From CAIYQJ01 sp963717255 (GTDB lineage: Bacteria > Chloroflexota > Limnocylindria > Limnocylindrales > CSP1-4), in contig CAVQVT010000013.1 of the NCBI GenBank assembly GCA_963717255.1, positions 1 through 64,000 of the forward strand: DNA of 64,000 nucleotides. The letters run 5' to 3'. The notes under the pieces are model-generated. The model saw only the letters and a list, made by a program, of their open reading frames with translations. It did no database searches and was not told where the DNA came from. This document shows, piece by piece, positions 8,101-16,699 of the stretch. The stretch's first letter is position 1, and each line of letters opens with the position of its first letter. Made by a program: the position numbers and the translations under genes.

Positions 8101-8867
8101 CGGACGCGCCGGAGCGTCGCCACGCCGAACAGGCGCTCCTTCTCGCGCTCCACCACGACCGGCTCCCACCCGAACGGCCGCGCCTCCTCGATGACCTCCT
8201 CGGCCGTCCGCGTCACCGCCACCCACGGCCCCAGGTCCCAGTCGACGAGCACGTCGCGGAGGAGGGCGAGGTCCGGGTGGTCCTCCATGACCGTGAGCAC
8301 CCAGCGCGAGCCCACGTGCGTCCCCGCCGTGCCCGCGGCGAGGAGCCGCCGGACGTCGCCGATGTCGTCAAGGATGTCGAAGAAGCCCGATGCGACGAGG
8401 ACGTCGACCGACGGCTCCGGCCAGGTCGCAGGGTCGAATGCGTCGGACACGACGAAGTGGATGTCGGCGCGCTCCTCGCGCGCCGCCCGCCCCGCGCCAC
8501 GCTCCACCTCGTCGGGGTCGCGGTCGCCGGCCCAGTACGCGGCCCCGTCGCGCGGCAGGAGGAAGAGATACGAACCGGGCCCCGCCGCGACGTCGAAGAG
8601 CGTCTGCCCCGGCCGCTCCGCGACCGCCGCGCGGACCTGGCGGACGAGGAGTCGCCGGCGGCCCCGCACGCCCCGCCAGACCGGGTGGTTGAGCATGACC
8701 CGGTCGATGAACGTGCCGAGCGGCGTGATCCCGTGCGGCTGGTTCCGGTAGACGTAGTCGACCATGACCCCGGCGTTGAACCCCTCCGCGTACCCGAGTC
8801 GGATCCCGTCGGAGAGCTGGCCGCCGGTCCGCATCGCGAACCGGAGCGTGGCGTGGTAAGGGTCCAC
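8097..8867 (-). CDS. class I SAM-dependent methyltransferase (YnbC C-terminal type)
   Basis: It is a 256-aa methyltransferase with SAM motif I FDVAAGPGSYLFLL, acidic loop GDRDPDEVE and motif IV-like VDVLVASGFFDILDD. The N-terminal segment YRNQPHGITPLGTFIDRVMLNHPVWRG is, as I recall, shared with the C-terminal half of E. coli YnbC-type hydrolase-methyltransferase fusions; here the hydrolase half is absent. The start is GTG 8867 with GGAGG about 7 nt upstream, located just after the CDP-alcohol phosphotransferase stop (11-nt gap). Context suggests it methylates a lipid head group or lipid precursor, which is inference. Confidence 0.8.
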   Translation of the reverse strand: MDPYHATLRFAMRTGGQLSDGIRLGYAEGFNAGVMVDYVYRNQPHGITPLGTFIDRVMLNHPVWRGVRGRRRLLVRQVRAAVAERPGQTLFDVAAGPGSYLFLLPRDGAAYWAGDRDPDEVERGAGRAAREERADIHFVVSDAFDPATWPEPSVDVLVASGFFDILDDIGDVRRLLAAGTAGTHVGSRWVLTVMEDHPDLALLRDVLVDWDLGPWVAVTRTAEEVIEEARPFGWEPVVVEREKERLFGVATLRRVR

Positions 8868-8878
8868 GGGAACCTCCG

Positions 8879-9460
8879 TCAGGCGCGGCCGAGCTCGCGC
8901 CACGTCCGTCGGACGCGGAGCGCGAACGTCGGCACCGAGAGGACGACGATGAGCGCGGCGACGATCGACCAGTCGATGGGCACGACGATGGCGATGGCGG
9001 CGGCGACGAGCACGATCGCGATCCGGTCCGGCTGACCGGCCGGGCCGACCGGCTGCATCGAGCCGCCGGCGATCCCCGGGAGGACGCCGGCGACGTTCAC
9101 GAGCCAGGCCGACGCGAGGAGGAGCGCGACCCAGCCGGGCGACGCCCAGGGCAGGAAGGCCACGAAGAGGGCGGCGTCCCCGACGTCCTGGGGGAGCCGG
9201 TTCACGTACGGGCCGATCCGTGTCTTCCGGTCGAACTCCTCCGCGATGAGCCCGTCCATGACCGTCAGGGCCATCCGTCCGAGGATGCCGACGATGACGA
9301 GCGGCCACCAGCCGTACCACATCGCGACGGCGGCGAGGCCCGACGGGACGAGGGAGGCGACGGAGACGGCGTTCGGGCGGAGGCGGCGCACGCCCGGGAT
9401 CCGTGCGAGCCCATGGCGGATGGCGTACTTCGTCTGGTAGAGACCGATGTCGGGGCTCAT
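8879..9460 (-). CDS. CDP-alcohol phosphatidyltransferase (YnbA-like)
   Basis: It is a multi-pass membrane enzyme of 193 aa expected to move a phosphatidyl group from CDP-diacylglycerol to an alcohol. The signature region MDGLIAEEFDRKTRIGPYVN followed by RLPQDVGD matches the pattern of E. coli YnbA (as I recall it) better than PgsA. The first Asp is absent, the AR pair reads AE, and the third Asp is Asn. About five hydrophobic helices follow. ATG 9460 overlaps the acyltransferase stop by ATGA. The product lipid is unknown, and reduced or altered metal binding is possible. Confidence 0.82.
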   Translation of the reverse strand: MSPDIGLYQTKYAIRHGLARIPGVRRLRPNAVSVASLVPSGLAAVAMWYGWWPLVIVGILGRMALTVMDGLIAEEFDRKTRIGPYVNRLPQDVGDAALFVAFLPWASPGWVALLLASAWLVNVAGVLPGIAGGSMQPVGPAGQPDRIAIVLVAAAIAIVVPIDWSIVAALIVVLSVPTFALRVRRTWRELGRA

Positions 9461-10218
9461 CGTCGTCCCTCCGGCGCGTCGTCCGTCCTTCCATGCTCGG
9501 CCCAGAACCCGGCGAGCAGGTCGAGCAGGTCGCGGGTCCCGGCGTCTTCGACCGGCTCGCCGAACGTCACCCGGATGCGCCGGAACGGCCGCCAGACGCG
9601 GGCGCCGACCGGCCATGCCTCGGCCGTACCCGCGAGTGCGACGGGGACGACGGGCCACCCGGAGCGCGCGAGGACCAGCGGGAGGCCGGCATGCAGAGCC
9701 GTCGTCTTCCGGCTCCCCTGGGGGAACACGAGGAACCACCCGTCGGGCGTGTCGCGCAGGACGCGGGTCCACCGGCGGAGCTCGGAGAGACGGCTCCGCC
9801 GGTCGAACGCCACCGCACCCCACAGGACGGACGCCAGGAGCGCCGGCGCCGGCCGCTCGAAGAAGTAGTCTCGCGCCGCGAGGACGGTGACCCGCCGCCG
9901 GAGGTGGGCCGGCAGGACGCTCAGGACCGCGAGGGCGTCGAGGTGGCTCTGGTGGTTCGGCATCAGTGCCAGCCGCGGGACGTCCGGCACGCGCCCGACG
10001 ATCTCGAACCGGAACTGCGCGCGGATGAACGCCGCGGCGAGCGGGCCGCCGATCGCCCGTGCGACGTCGGTGGCGATGTCCGGCTGGCGCGGGAACTGCC
10101 CGAGGCGCGCGGGCAGGGGCATGTCGATGTCGGGGAACGGCTCGTACCGGAACGACGCGCCGGGCTCGGGCGCCGGCGATGCGGGGGACCCGGCCGCGGG
10201 CTGCCCGTTCCCGGTCAC
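9457..10218 (-). CDS. 1-acyl-glycerol-3-phosphate acyltransferase-like protein (PlsC family)
   Basis: It is a 253-aa lysophospholipid acyltransferase-family protein. The catalytic HX4D motif is NHQSHLD, and block III is FPQGSRKT, where the usual Glu of EGTR is Gln. The protein begins with an Ala/Pro-rich tail and has an amphipathic or hydrophobic segment near VARAIGGPLAAAFI. The start is GTG 10218, overlapping the cytidylyltransferase stop by GTGA; its own stop overlaps the next ATG. This is tight translational coupling within the lipid operon. The longer frame to 10773 is antisense sequence of the cytidylyltransferase gene and was rejected. Confidence 0.85.
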   Translation of the reverse strand: MTGNGQPAAGSPASPAPEPGASFRYEPFPDIDMPLPARLGQFPRQPDIATDVARAIGGPLAAAFIRAQFRFEIVGRVPDVPRLALMPNHQSHLDALAVLSVLPAHLRRRVTVLAARDYFFERPAPALLASVLWGAVAFDRRSRLSELRRWTRVLRDTPDGWFLVFPQGSRKTTALHAGLPLVLARSGWPVVPVALAGTAEAWPVGARVWRPFRRIRVTFGEPVEDAGTRDLLDLLAGFWAEHGRTDDAPEGRR

Positions 10219-11138
10219 GTCGGGAACCCCCCGAACAGGTATCCCATGAAGTGCGCGAAGGCCGGCGCCGTGATCATCAGCGAGTTCACCCGGTCGGTCA
10301 GGCCTCCGTGGCCGGGAAGGACGTGCCCGAAGTCCTTCACGCCCACGTTGCGCTTCACGTTCGCCATCGTCAGATCGCCGACCTGGCCGCCGATCCCCAC
10401 GATGAGCCCCGCCGCGAGAACGCCCAGCGGCGGCACCCACGGGAACGCGATCGGCGCCTGGAGGAACGTGAGGACGACGGTCGTCACGAGCGCGAGGATC
10501 GACCCCTCGAGCGTCTTGTTCGGGCTGATCGGGGTCCAGCGGTGTCGTCCGAGCGTCTTCCCGTAGAGGAACCCCAGCGCGTCGTTCAGCTGCGTCATGA
10601 GGACGACGAAGAGGAGGTAGCCGAGCCCCTCGGGGGATTGCGCGAGGTACGAGAGGTGGGCGAGGAAGTATCCGAAGAAGATGACGCCGACGATCGACAG
10701 GGCGAACGCCTGGAGCATCCCCTCCGTCCGGCGTTCGACGATCGGGACGAACGCGAGGATGAGGACGGCCCACGTCGGGATCGCCATGAAGAAGTCGTAG
10801 CGCTGGAGGAAGGCGGCGATCGCCTCCGCGATGATCGCCCCGTACACGACGACGACGAAGAGCCGCTCGCGGTACAGGCCCGTGACCCGGGCGAACTCCT
10901 TGAAGGCCATGATCGAGACGGCCGCGACGAGGATCGTCCAGACGGGCTGCCGGAAGAAGAGCTCGTCGATCCAGAGCGCCCCGAGGACGATCGGGAGCAT
11001 GACGAGCCAGGTCCGGATCGGGATCCAGACGCCGGGGACCCGGACGACGGCAAGGAAGACGGAGACGCCGACGAGGACGAGCGCGGTCGCGACCGTGTAG
11101 AAGAGCAGGGGCTGGTCCGCGTAGATCGAGAGCGTCAC
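10215..11138 (-). CDS. phosphatidate cytidylyltransferase-like protein (CdsA/YnbB family)
   Basis: It is a membrane enzyme of 307 aa with about eight or nine helices that would make CDP-diacylglycerol from phosphatidate and CTP. The C-terminal CdsA signature is present as VKRNVGVKDFGHVLPGHGG followed by LTDRVNS, where the final Asp of DRxD is Asn. The start is GTG 11138 with GAGGAA about 9 nt upstream. It is the first gene of the five-gene operon, supplying CDP-activated lipid to the YnbA-like enzyme downstream. Whether it is the housekeeping CdsA or an accessory YnbB-type copy cannot be decided here; context favours accessory. Confidence 0.87.
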   Translation of the reverse strand: MTLSIYADQPLLFYTVATALVLVGVSVFLAVVRVPGVWIPIRTWLVMLPIVLGALWIDELFFRQPVWTILVAAVSIMAFKEFARVTGLYRERLFVVVVYGAIIAEAIAAFLQRYDFFMAIPTWAVLILAFVPIVERRTEGMLQAFALSIVGVIFFGYFLAHLSYLAQSPEGLGYLLFVVLMTQLNDALGFLYGKTLGRHRWTPISPNKTLEGSILALVTTVVLTFLQAPIAFPWVPPLGVLAAGLIVGIGGQVGDLTMANVKRNVGVKDFGHVLPGHGGLTDRVNSLMITAPAFAHFMGYLFGGFPT

Positions 11139-11588
11139 GCGGTGTTCCTCGCCCGTCCGGCTCCCGCCCCGTCAGCGCCCCCCGACGGGAAGTCCGCGCC
11201 GGCCGTGACCTCGATGCTCACCGGGGCCACCCGCCGTCGCAAGGGCCGGACGGCCCGGCAGAGTCGGCGCTGCTGGCGGGCGGCATCGGGTCCGGCCCGT
11301 CCCCCGCGCATCAGTCCCGGGACTACGGGACGAGACCCGACCATCGCTCAGCAGGCGGGGGACCGCGGTGGCGGTCGGCGGCGCGGCCTCCGTGCTCAGC
11401 GCCTCGTCCGCCGCCGACCCAAGGCCCATCCGCGAGTCCCCCGGCTGATGGCCGGTGGGCCGGTGGCGAGCGCCAAGACCCACCGTGGTCAGGCCGCCCG
11501 CCCCGTCCCGCCGCCGGCCGCCCCGTCCCGCTGCCGGCCGCCCCGTCCCGCTGCCGGCCGCCCCGTCCCGCCGCCTCGCGCAGCCGCC
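11139..11588. repeat. gene-free stretch with 20-bp tandem repeat
   Basis: The 450-bp gap between the lipid operon and tag has no supported gene. At 11501-11573 a 20-bp unit (CCCCGTCCCGCTGCCGGCCG) is repeated about 3.7 times with near identity. It lies just downstream of the tag stop codon, so it falls in the 3' region of the met/tag transcript. The rest is GC-rich sequence in which I see nothing else. Confidence 0.75.
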
Positions 11589-12206
11589 TCAGCCCCCGCG
11601 GTACCGCCAGCAGCCGGGGAGGTGGTCGTCCACGATCCCGACCGACTCCATGAACGCGTAGACGATCGTGGAGCCCACGAACCGGAACCCGCGTCGCTTG
11701 AGATCCTTCGACAGCGCGTCGGACTCGGCCGTCGTCGCCGCGAGGTCCGCGAAGACGGTGCCGGGCGGCAGGAGGCGGGGCGCCGCCGGGTCGCGCCCCA
11801 GGACGGACCCGAGGTAGGCCGCGAACGAGCCATGCTCGGCCGAGACCACCAGGAACGCGGCGGCGTTCCCGATCGTGGCGTCGATCTTCGCCCGGTTACG
11901 GACGACCCCCGCATCGGCCAGCAGGCGCACTCTGTCGCCGTCGTCGAACGCCGCGACGACCGCGGGGTCGAACCCGGCGAACGCCCGGCGGAAGCCCTCC
12001 CGCTTGTTCAGGATCGTGGACCACGAGAGGCCTGCCTGGAAGCACTCGAGCGAGAGGCGTTCGAACAGCTCGACGTCGCCGGAGACGGGCACCCCCCACT
12101 CGGTGTCGTGGTAGGCGACCATGAGCGCGTCGCGCTCGCCCGGCTCGCCCGCCCACCAGCAGCGCGCCGGGCCGCCGACATCGTGCGTCCGCAGGTCGGT
12201 CGTCAT
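11589..12206 (-). CDS. tag: DNA-3-methyladenine glycosylase I
   Basis: It excises 3-methyladenine from alkylated DNA as the first step of base excision repair. At 205 aa it has the family's zinc snap: Cys in RCWW, His in YHDTEWG, and the HxxxC of DHLPGCW at the C-terminus. The helix-hairpin-helix region GLSWSTILNKREGFRRAF carries the expected active-site surroundings. ATG 12206 overlaps the end of metX by ATGA, so translation depends on the metX C-terminal frame, and the metX frameshift could influence its expression. Confidence 0.92.
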   Translation of the reverse strand: MTTDLRTHDVGGPARCWWAGEPGERDALMVAYHDTEWGVPVSGDVELFERLSLECFQAGLSWSTILNKREGFRRAFAGFDPAVVAAFDDGDRVRLLADAGVVRNRAKIDATIGNAAAFLVVSAEHGSFAAYLGSVLGRDPAAPRLLPPGTVFADLAATTAESDALSKDLKRRGFRFVGSTIVYAFMESVGIVDDHLPGCWRYRGG

Positions 12207-13442
12207 CGTCCCCCTCCCGTCACCCGGTCGGACCCGCCCATCGTCCACCGGGCCGCTGCGGCGACCGCCTCGTCGAGTGCCGACCGGAGGATCCGGTCGA
12301 GCACCGCCCACTCGACGAGGAACGCATCGTGCCCCTTGTCGGACTGGAACTCGACGTAGCGCGCGTCCACCCCCGCGGCCTTCGCCGCCTCCACGAGCGC
12401 GCGCACCTGCACCGGCCCGTACAGGATGTCGCCGACGATGCCGACGCCCGTGACGATCGTGCCCGGGCCGCGCCCGGCACCGGCCCCCCGGCCCTCGGAG
12501 CCGCCCGCCCCGCCCGCGCCATCGCCCCCGCTCGCAGGCGCCAACGCGCGGAACGCGGCCTCGATCCCGCCGCGGTCTCGGCCGACGTCGTGCGCGTCCA
12601 TGGCGGTCACGAGCGTCCGGTACGTCTCCGGGTCGAACCGGTCCACCAGCTTCTGGCCCTGGTACGCGATGTAGCTGACGATCGAGAGACGGCCGTCATC
12701 CTCGCGTCCCCGCCCGAACCGGGCGTCGAAGTCCGCCTCGCTCCGGTACGTCGTGAGCGCCAGACGGCGCGCGAGGTCCATCCCCTCCTCGCCGAACCGA
12801 TCGACCAGCTCGAGCTGGATGTGGTCCCAGGCGAGCGCCAGGGCGCCTACCGCCGCGGGAGCGGCGATCGACAGGAGATGACGCGACCGACGCGGGCCGC
12901 GCGAGCGCGATCTCCTGCGCGACCATCCCGCCGAGCGAGCCGCCGGCGAGGAGCGCGACGTGGCGGACCCCGAGCGCGTCGAGGATGCGCCACTGCGCCC
13001 GCGCCATGTCGCGCGGCGTGAGCGCCGGGAACGACCGCCCGTACGGACGGCCGGTGGCCGGATCGCGCGACGTGGGGCCGGTGGTGCCGTAACGACCGCC
13101 GAGCAGGTTCGCGCAGAGCACGCCGACGCGGTCGGTGTCGAGAGCCTTGCCGGGCCCGACGACCGGCGCCCACCAGTCGCCCGCAGCGTCGGCCGATCCG
13201 GTGAGCGCGTGGACGAGGAGGACCTGGGGGGCGTCGGCGGGACCCGGGCCGTCGTGACGGTATGCGACGTGGACGCCGTCGAGGACGGCGCCTGACTCGA
13301 GCTCCAGCGAGCCGATCTCGCGCGACTCGACCCGGCCCGACCCGAAGCGCACCGGTCCGGGCGGCACCCCGCCGCCGGGCGCAGGTTCCACCGCCGGGCC
13401 GGCGCCGGTCCTGCCGGCGCCGGCCCGGTCGTCCGCGGTCAC
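12203..13442 (-). pseudogene. metX: homoserine O-acetyltransferase, split by a frameshift
   Basis: MetX acetylates homoserine for methionine synthesis. The N-terminal part (start GTG 13442, overlapping the metY stop by GTGA) has the alpha/beta-hydrolase features LVHALTGSADA, CANLLGGRYGTTGP and the nucleophile elbow GGSLGGM. After ALARPASV the frame must change to continue as RHLLSIAAPAAVGALALAWD and on through the C-terminal half. That half carries GDILYG (Asp) and DKGHDAF (His) and ends at 12203. The switch is explained by one extra base near 12881-12887, where GTCGCGTCAT is read instead of a GTC-CGT-CAT type sequence. All catalytic residues survive across the two frames, so this may be a recent mutation or an assembly error. 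Confidence 0.85.
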
Positions 13443-14764
13443 GCGGGAGCGCCCACCGGCTCGGCCGACGTGCCGGAGGTCGCCACCGTGAGGGCCTGGT
13501 CGAGGTCCGCGAGGATGTCCTCGATCGCCTCCAGGCCCACGGAAAGCCGGATGAGGTCCGGTGTGGTGCCGGTCGCCGCCTGCTCGTCGTCCGTCAGCTG
13601 CTGGTGCGTGGTCGAGGCGGGGTGGATGATCAGGCTCTTCGCATCGCCCACGTTCGCGAGCAGGCTGAAGAGCTTCACGCTGTCGATGAGCCGGCGGCCG
13701 GCCTCGCGGCCGCCCTTCACGCCGAACGTCACGACGCCACCATAGCCGCCGGAGAGGTACCGCTCGGCGGTCTCGTGCGTCCAGTGGCTCTCGAGGCCGG
13801 GATAGGCGACCCACGTGACGTTCGGGTTCGCCTCGAGCCAGCGAGCCACCGCGAGCGCGTTCTCGCTGTGCTTCGCGATCCGCAGGGGCAGAGTCTCGAG
13901 ACCTTGGAGGAAGAGCCACGCGTTGAACGGCGACAGGGCCGGGCCGAAGTCACGGAGGCCCTGGACGCGCGCCTTGATGATGAACGCGAGGGGCCCGAAG
14001 GCGCCGGTGTAGCTCACGCCGTGGTAGCTGGGATCGGGCTCGACGAAGTCCTGCGCGAAGCGCGGCGAGGCCGACCAGTCGAAGCGCCCGGAGTCCACGA
14101 TCGCGCCGCCGATGCTCGTCCCGTGTCCGCCGATCCACTTCGTGAGGCTGTGGACGATGATGTCCGCTCCGTGGTCGAAGGGGCGTGCCAGCAGTGGCGC
14201 GAACGTGTTGTCCACGATGACCGGGACGCCGCGCTCGTGCGCGATCGCCGAGATCGCCTCGAAGTCCGGGACCTCGAGCTTGGGGTTCCCGATCGTCTCG
14301 AGGAAGACGGCCTTCGTCCGCTCGTCGATCGCGGGGATGAAGCTCGACGGGTCGGACGAATCGACGAAGCGGACGTCGATGCCGAGCCTGGGCAGGCTGT
14401 GGCGGAACAGGTTCCACGTCCCGCCGTAGATGCTCGTCGCCGAGACGATGTTGTCGCCGGCGCGCGCGATGTTGAGGATCGCCAGCGTCTCGGCTGCCTG
14501 CCCGGAGGCCGTCGCGAGCGCGCCCACGCCGCCCTCCAGCGCCGCGAGCCGCTCTTCGAGGACGGCGGTCGTCGGGTTCATGATCCGGGTGTAGATGTTC
14601 CCGAACTCCTGCAGCGCGAAGAGCCGGGCGGCGTGGTCCGCGTCGTTGAAGAGGTAGCTCGTCGTCTGGTAGAGCGGGACGGCCCGTGCGTTCGTCGCCG
14701 GGTCTGCCGTCTGGCCGGCGTGCAGGGCGAGCGTCTCGGGGCGGAGCGTCTTCGCGTCGGTCAC
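13439..14764 (-). CDS. metY: O-acetylhomoserine aminocarboxypropyltransferase (sulfhydrylase)
   Basis: It is a PLP enzyme of 441 aa that converts O-acetylhomoserine plus sulfide to homocysteine. Its features are TLALHAGQ at the N-terminus, YTRIMNPTTAVLEERLAALE, SGQAAETLA, VDNTFAPLL and the PLP-binding lysine in HSLTKWIGGHG, with the full Cys/Met-metabolism fold to the C-terminus. The start is GTG 14764 with GAGAGGA upstream. It is followed by metX and tag with 4-nt overlaps, forming a met operon. The 430-nt leader upstream contains a possible leader peptide and hairpin. Confidence 0.93.
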   Translation of the reverse strand: MTDAKTLRPETLALHAGQTADPATNARAVPLYQTTSYLFNDADHAARLFALQEFGNIYTRIMNPTTAVLEERLAALEGGVGALATASGQAAETLAILNIARAGDNIVSATSIYGGTWNLFRHSLPRLGIDVRFVDSSDPSSFIPAIDERTKAVFLETIGNPKLEVPDFEAISAIAHERGVPVIVDNTFAPLLARPFDHGADIIVHSLTKWIGGHGTSIGGAIVDSGRFDWSASPRFAQDFVEPDPSYHGVSYTGAFGPLAFIIKARVQGLRDFGPALSPFNAWLFLQGLETLPLRIAKHSENALAVARWLEANPNVTWVAYPGLESHWTHETAERYLSGGYGGVVTFGVKGGREAGRRLIDSVKLFSLLANVGDAKSLIIHPASTTHQQLTDDEQAATGTTPDLIRLSVGLEAIEDILADLDQALTVATSGTSAEPVGAPA

Positions 14765-14972
14765 GTGTCGTTCCTCTCGTCGTCCGCCGCGGCGGTCAGC
14801 CGCGACAGTGGGGCGCTGGCGCGCCGCTGGTGTCCGCGCCGGGGGCCGGCGCGATCGTCGGGTCGGTCCCGGGGCCCTTGGAGGGCCGTCGCCCTGCGGG
14901 GAGCACGCGGGCTCGCCCGGAGGGCCGGTCGGGTTCGGCGGTCACCCGTCGCGCTGGGGGAGGAAACGAGAA

Positions 14973-15002
14973 GCCGCAGATCCACTGCATCGGATCTGCG
15001 GC
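14973..15002 (-). terminator. intrinsic terminator or attenuator hairpin upstream of metY
   Basis: Perfect 11-bp arms, GCCGCAGATCC and GGATCTGCGGC, are separated by 8 nt. On the minus strand the hairpin is followed by CTTCTCGTTT, a moderately T-rich tail. A second near-copy of the 5' arm (GCCGCAGGTCC, one G-U pair) lies just upstream on that strand and could compete for the same 3' arm. It could simply terminate the MFS transcript, or it could attenuate metYX. Confidence 0.6.
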
Positions 15003-15059
15003 CCCGGGACCGGACCTGCGGCCCCGGCGTGACCTGTGCCTCTCAGGTCGCGCGGCGCC

Positions 15060-15131
15060 TCAGGCCCCTTCCTCCACGCGGCGGGGCCGCCGGCGCATGC
15101 GCATGTTCCAGGAGACGCAGGTGTGGTTCAT
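15060..15131 (-). CDS. possible leader peptide (23 aa) upstream of metYX
   Basis: This short frame begins MNHTCVSWNMRM and ends in an Arg-rich tail and TGA. It has three Met codons and a Cys in the first 12 residues. It lies after the MFS stop and before a terminator-like hairpin and metY, the layout of an attenuation leader. No good Shine-Dalgarno is seen, and the frame is short enough to occur by chance. The call rests on position and composition only. Confidence 0.3.
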   Translation of the reverse strand: MNHTCVSWNMRMRRRPRRVEEGA

Positions 15132-15194
15132 CGTCGGCGCAGTGTGGCGGATGCGGCGGCGTCGCGCAAGCGCTTCTACTCGTCCAGTACGCGC

Positions 15195-16565
15195 TCAGGC
15201 GCTCTCGACGGCCGGCAGGCCGCGCGTCGCACGTCCCAGGGCGCCGAGCGCCGCGGCGCACGCAAGGAAGATCGCCGACACGCCCAGCCAGAGCGGCGCC
15301 CCAGGTGCGGCGTCGAGGACCCATCCGCCGATCGGCGGGCCCAGAGCCGTGCCGACGCCTGCGGCCCCGAGGAGGAAGCCCTGGTATCGGCCACGCCGGT
15401 CCACCGGGGAGACGTCCGACACGAACGCCGCCTCCATCGGGTAGAAGAGCATCTCCCCGCACGTGATGATCGTCACCGCGGCGGCGATGGCCGGGACCGC
15501 CCAGGCGGGATCCTGGGCCACGGCGACGATCCCCATCGCCGTTGCGTACAGGAGCATGCCGCCGGCCATGACGAACGCCTTCGACCGGCCCTCCACGGCC
15601 GTCGAGATGCGGAGCTGGAAGAGCACGATGAGGATGCCGTTGAGGCTGAACAGGAGCCCCCACGCCCCGGTCGTCACTCCGAGATCGCCGGAGGCGTGTA
15701 CCGGCAGGACGCTGACCCAGAGGAAGATCGCGCCCTGGGCGACGAGCGCGATCGCGAGGAACGCGACGAACGCGCGCGCCCGGAGGCGGACGTATCGGGG
15801 CTCGTCCGCCGGGTCCGCTGCGACCCGCCGTGCCGATCCGACCCCGGCCGGCGAGGGCTCGTGTCCCGGCGCCACCGGCGGCTCCAGCCCGACGATCACG
15901 GGCGGCTCTTCGATCTCCGCGACCGCCGCGTCGCCGGCCGCGCGCGCGGCCGAGCGCCCGAGGGTCTCCGGCAGCCAGGCGTACGCGATGATCGCGAACG
16001 CCCCCACGAGGATCCCGGCGATGAGGAAGAGGACGTCGTAGCCCAGGCTCGCCAGGCCCGCGCCGATCGCCGGGCCCGCGATCCACCCGACCGCGTTCGC
16101 GACGCTGAGCAGTCCGAACGCGCGCGGACGGCGGTCCTCCGGGACGACGTCGGCCACCGCCGCCCGTGCCGCCGGCACGAACGCGGGGTCGACGAGCCCC
16201 AGGATCACCGTCAGGAGCGCGATCTGCGGAAGGTCGACCGCCCGGCCCATGAGGGCGATCACGACGCCCGTTGTCGCGACCGAGACGATCATCACCGGCC
16301 GCCGTCCCACCCGGTCGGCGAGCCAGCCGCCCGTGGCGCCGGACACGATCGAGCAGACCGAGTAGAGCGCCGTCACCAGGCCGGCTTCGGCCGCGGATGC
16401 GCCGAGATTCTCGACGAGGTAGATGGTCAGGAACGGGAAGACGAGCGCGAACCCGAAGTTCGCGACCAGGTCGCCGGCCGCGAGCACGAGGACGAAACGG
16501 TCGAAGTCCCGCCGGAGCTCGCGGAAGGTCCTGACCGGCGGGAGGCGCTCGAGGAACGACCCCAC
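15195..16565 (-). CDS. MFS transporter
   Basis: It is a 12-helix major facilitator superfamily protein of 456 aa. The loop 2-3 motif GGWLADRVGRRP and GLVDPAFVPAARAAVADVVP in helix 4-5 are typical of multidrug and sugar exporters. A long hydrophilic loop (about residues 210-265) separates the two halves. The second half includes EMLFYPMEAAFVSDVSPVDRRGRYQG, a repeated motif. The substrate is unknown. The start is GTG 16565. It diverges from the LuxR-type regulator, separated by 134 nt that contain a duplicated GGCCTGGACCGCGCGCC; the regulator may control it. Confidence 0.87.
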   Translation of the reverse strand: MGSFLERLPPVRTFRELRRDFDRFVLVLAAGDLVANFGFALVFPFLTIYLVENLGASAAEAGLVTALYSVCSIVSGATGGWLADRVGRRPVMIVSVATTGVVIALMGRAVDLPQIALLTVILGLVDPAFVPAARAAVADVVPEDRRPRAFGLLSVANAVGWIAGPAIGAGLASLGYDVLFLIAGILVGAFAIIAYAWLPETLGRSAARAAGDAAVAEIEEPPVIVGLEPPVAPGHEPSPAGVGSARRVAADPADEPRYVRLRARAFVAFLAIALVAQGAIFLWVSVLPVHASGDLGVTTGAWGLLFSLNGILIVLFQLRISTAVEGRSKAFVMAGGMLLYATAMGIVAVAQDPAWAVPAIAAAVTIITCGEMLFYPMEAAFVSDVSPVDRRGRYQGFLLGAAGVGTALGPPIGGWVLDAAPGAPLWLGVSAIFLACAAALGALGRATRGLPAVESA

Positions 16566-16699
16566 CCGACCAGTATGGACCGGAGACCGGCCTCGGACCG
16601 AGGGCCCGACCCGGACCGCGGGACGGCCTGGACCGCGCGCCGGCCTGGACCGCGCGCCGGCGCCGGACCGGCGCCGCGCCCTTCCGGCCGCGGCGTACG

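Noticed and set aside
12203..12781. Independent 192-codon gene
   Set aside because: The sequence continues upstream in the same frame as the C-terminal half of MetX, so it is part of the frameshifted metX.
14765..15194. SAM or cobalamin riboswitch upstream of metY
   Set aside because: I looked for conserved SAM-I, SAM-II, SAM-IV, SAH and B12-box sequences on the minus strand and found none; only the leader frame and hairpin remain.
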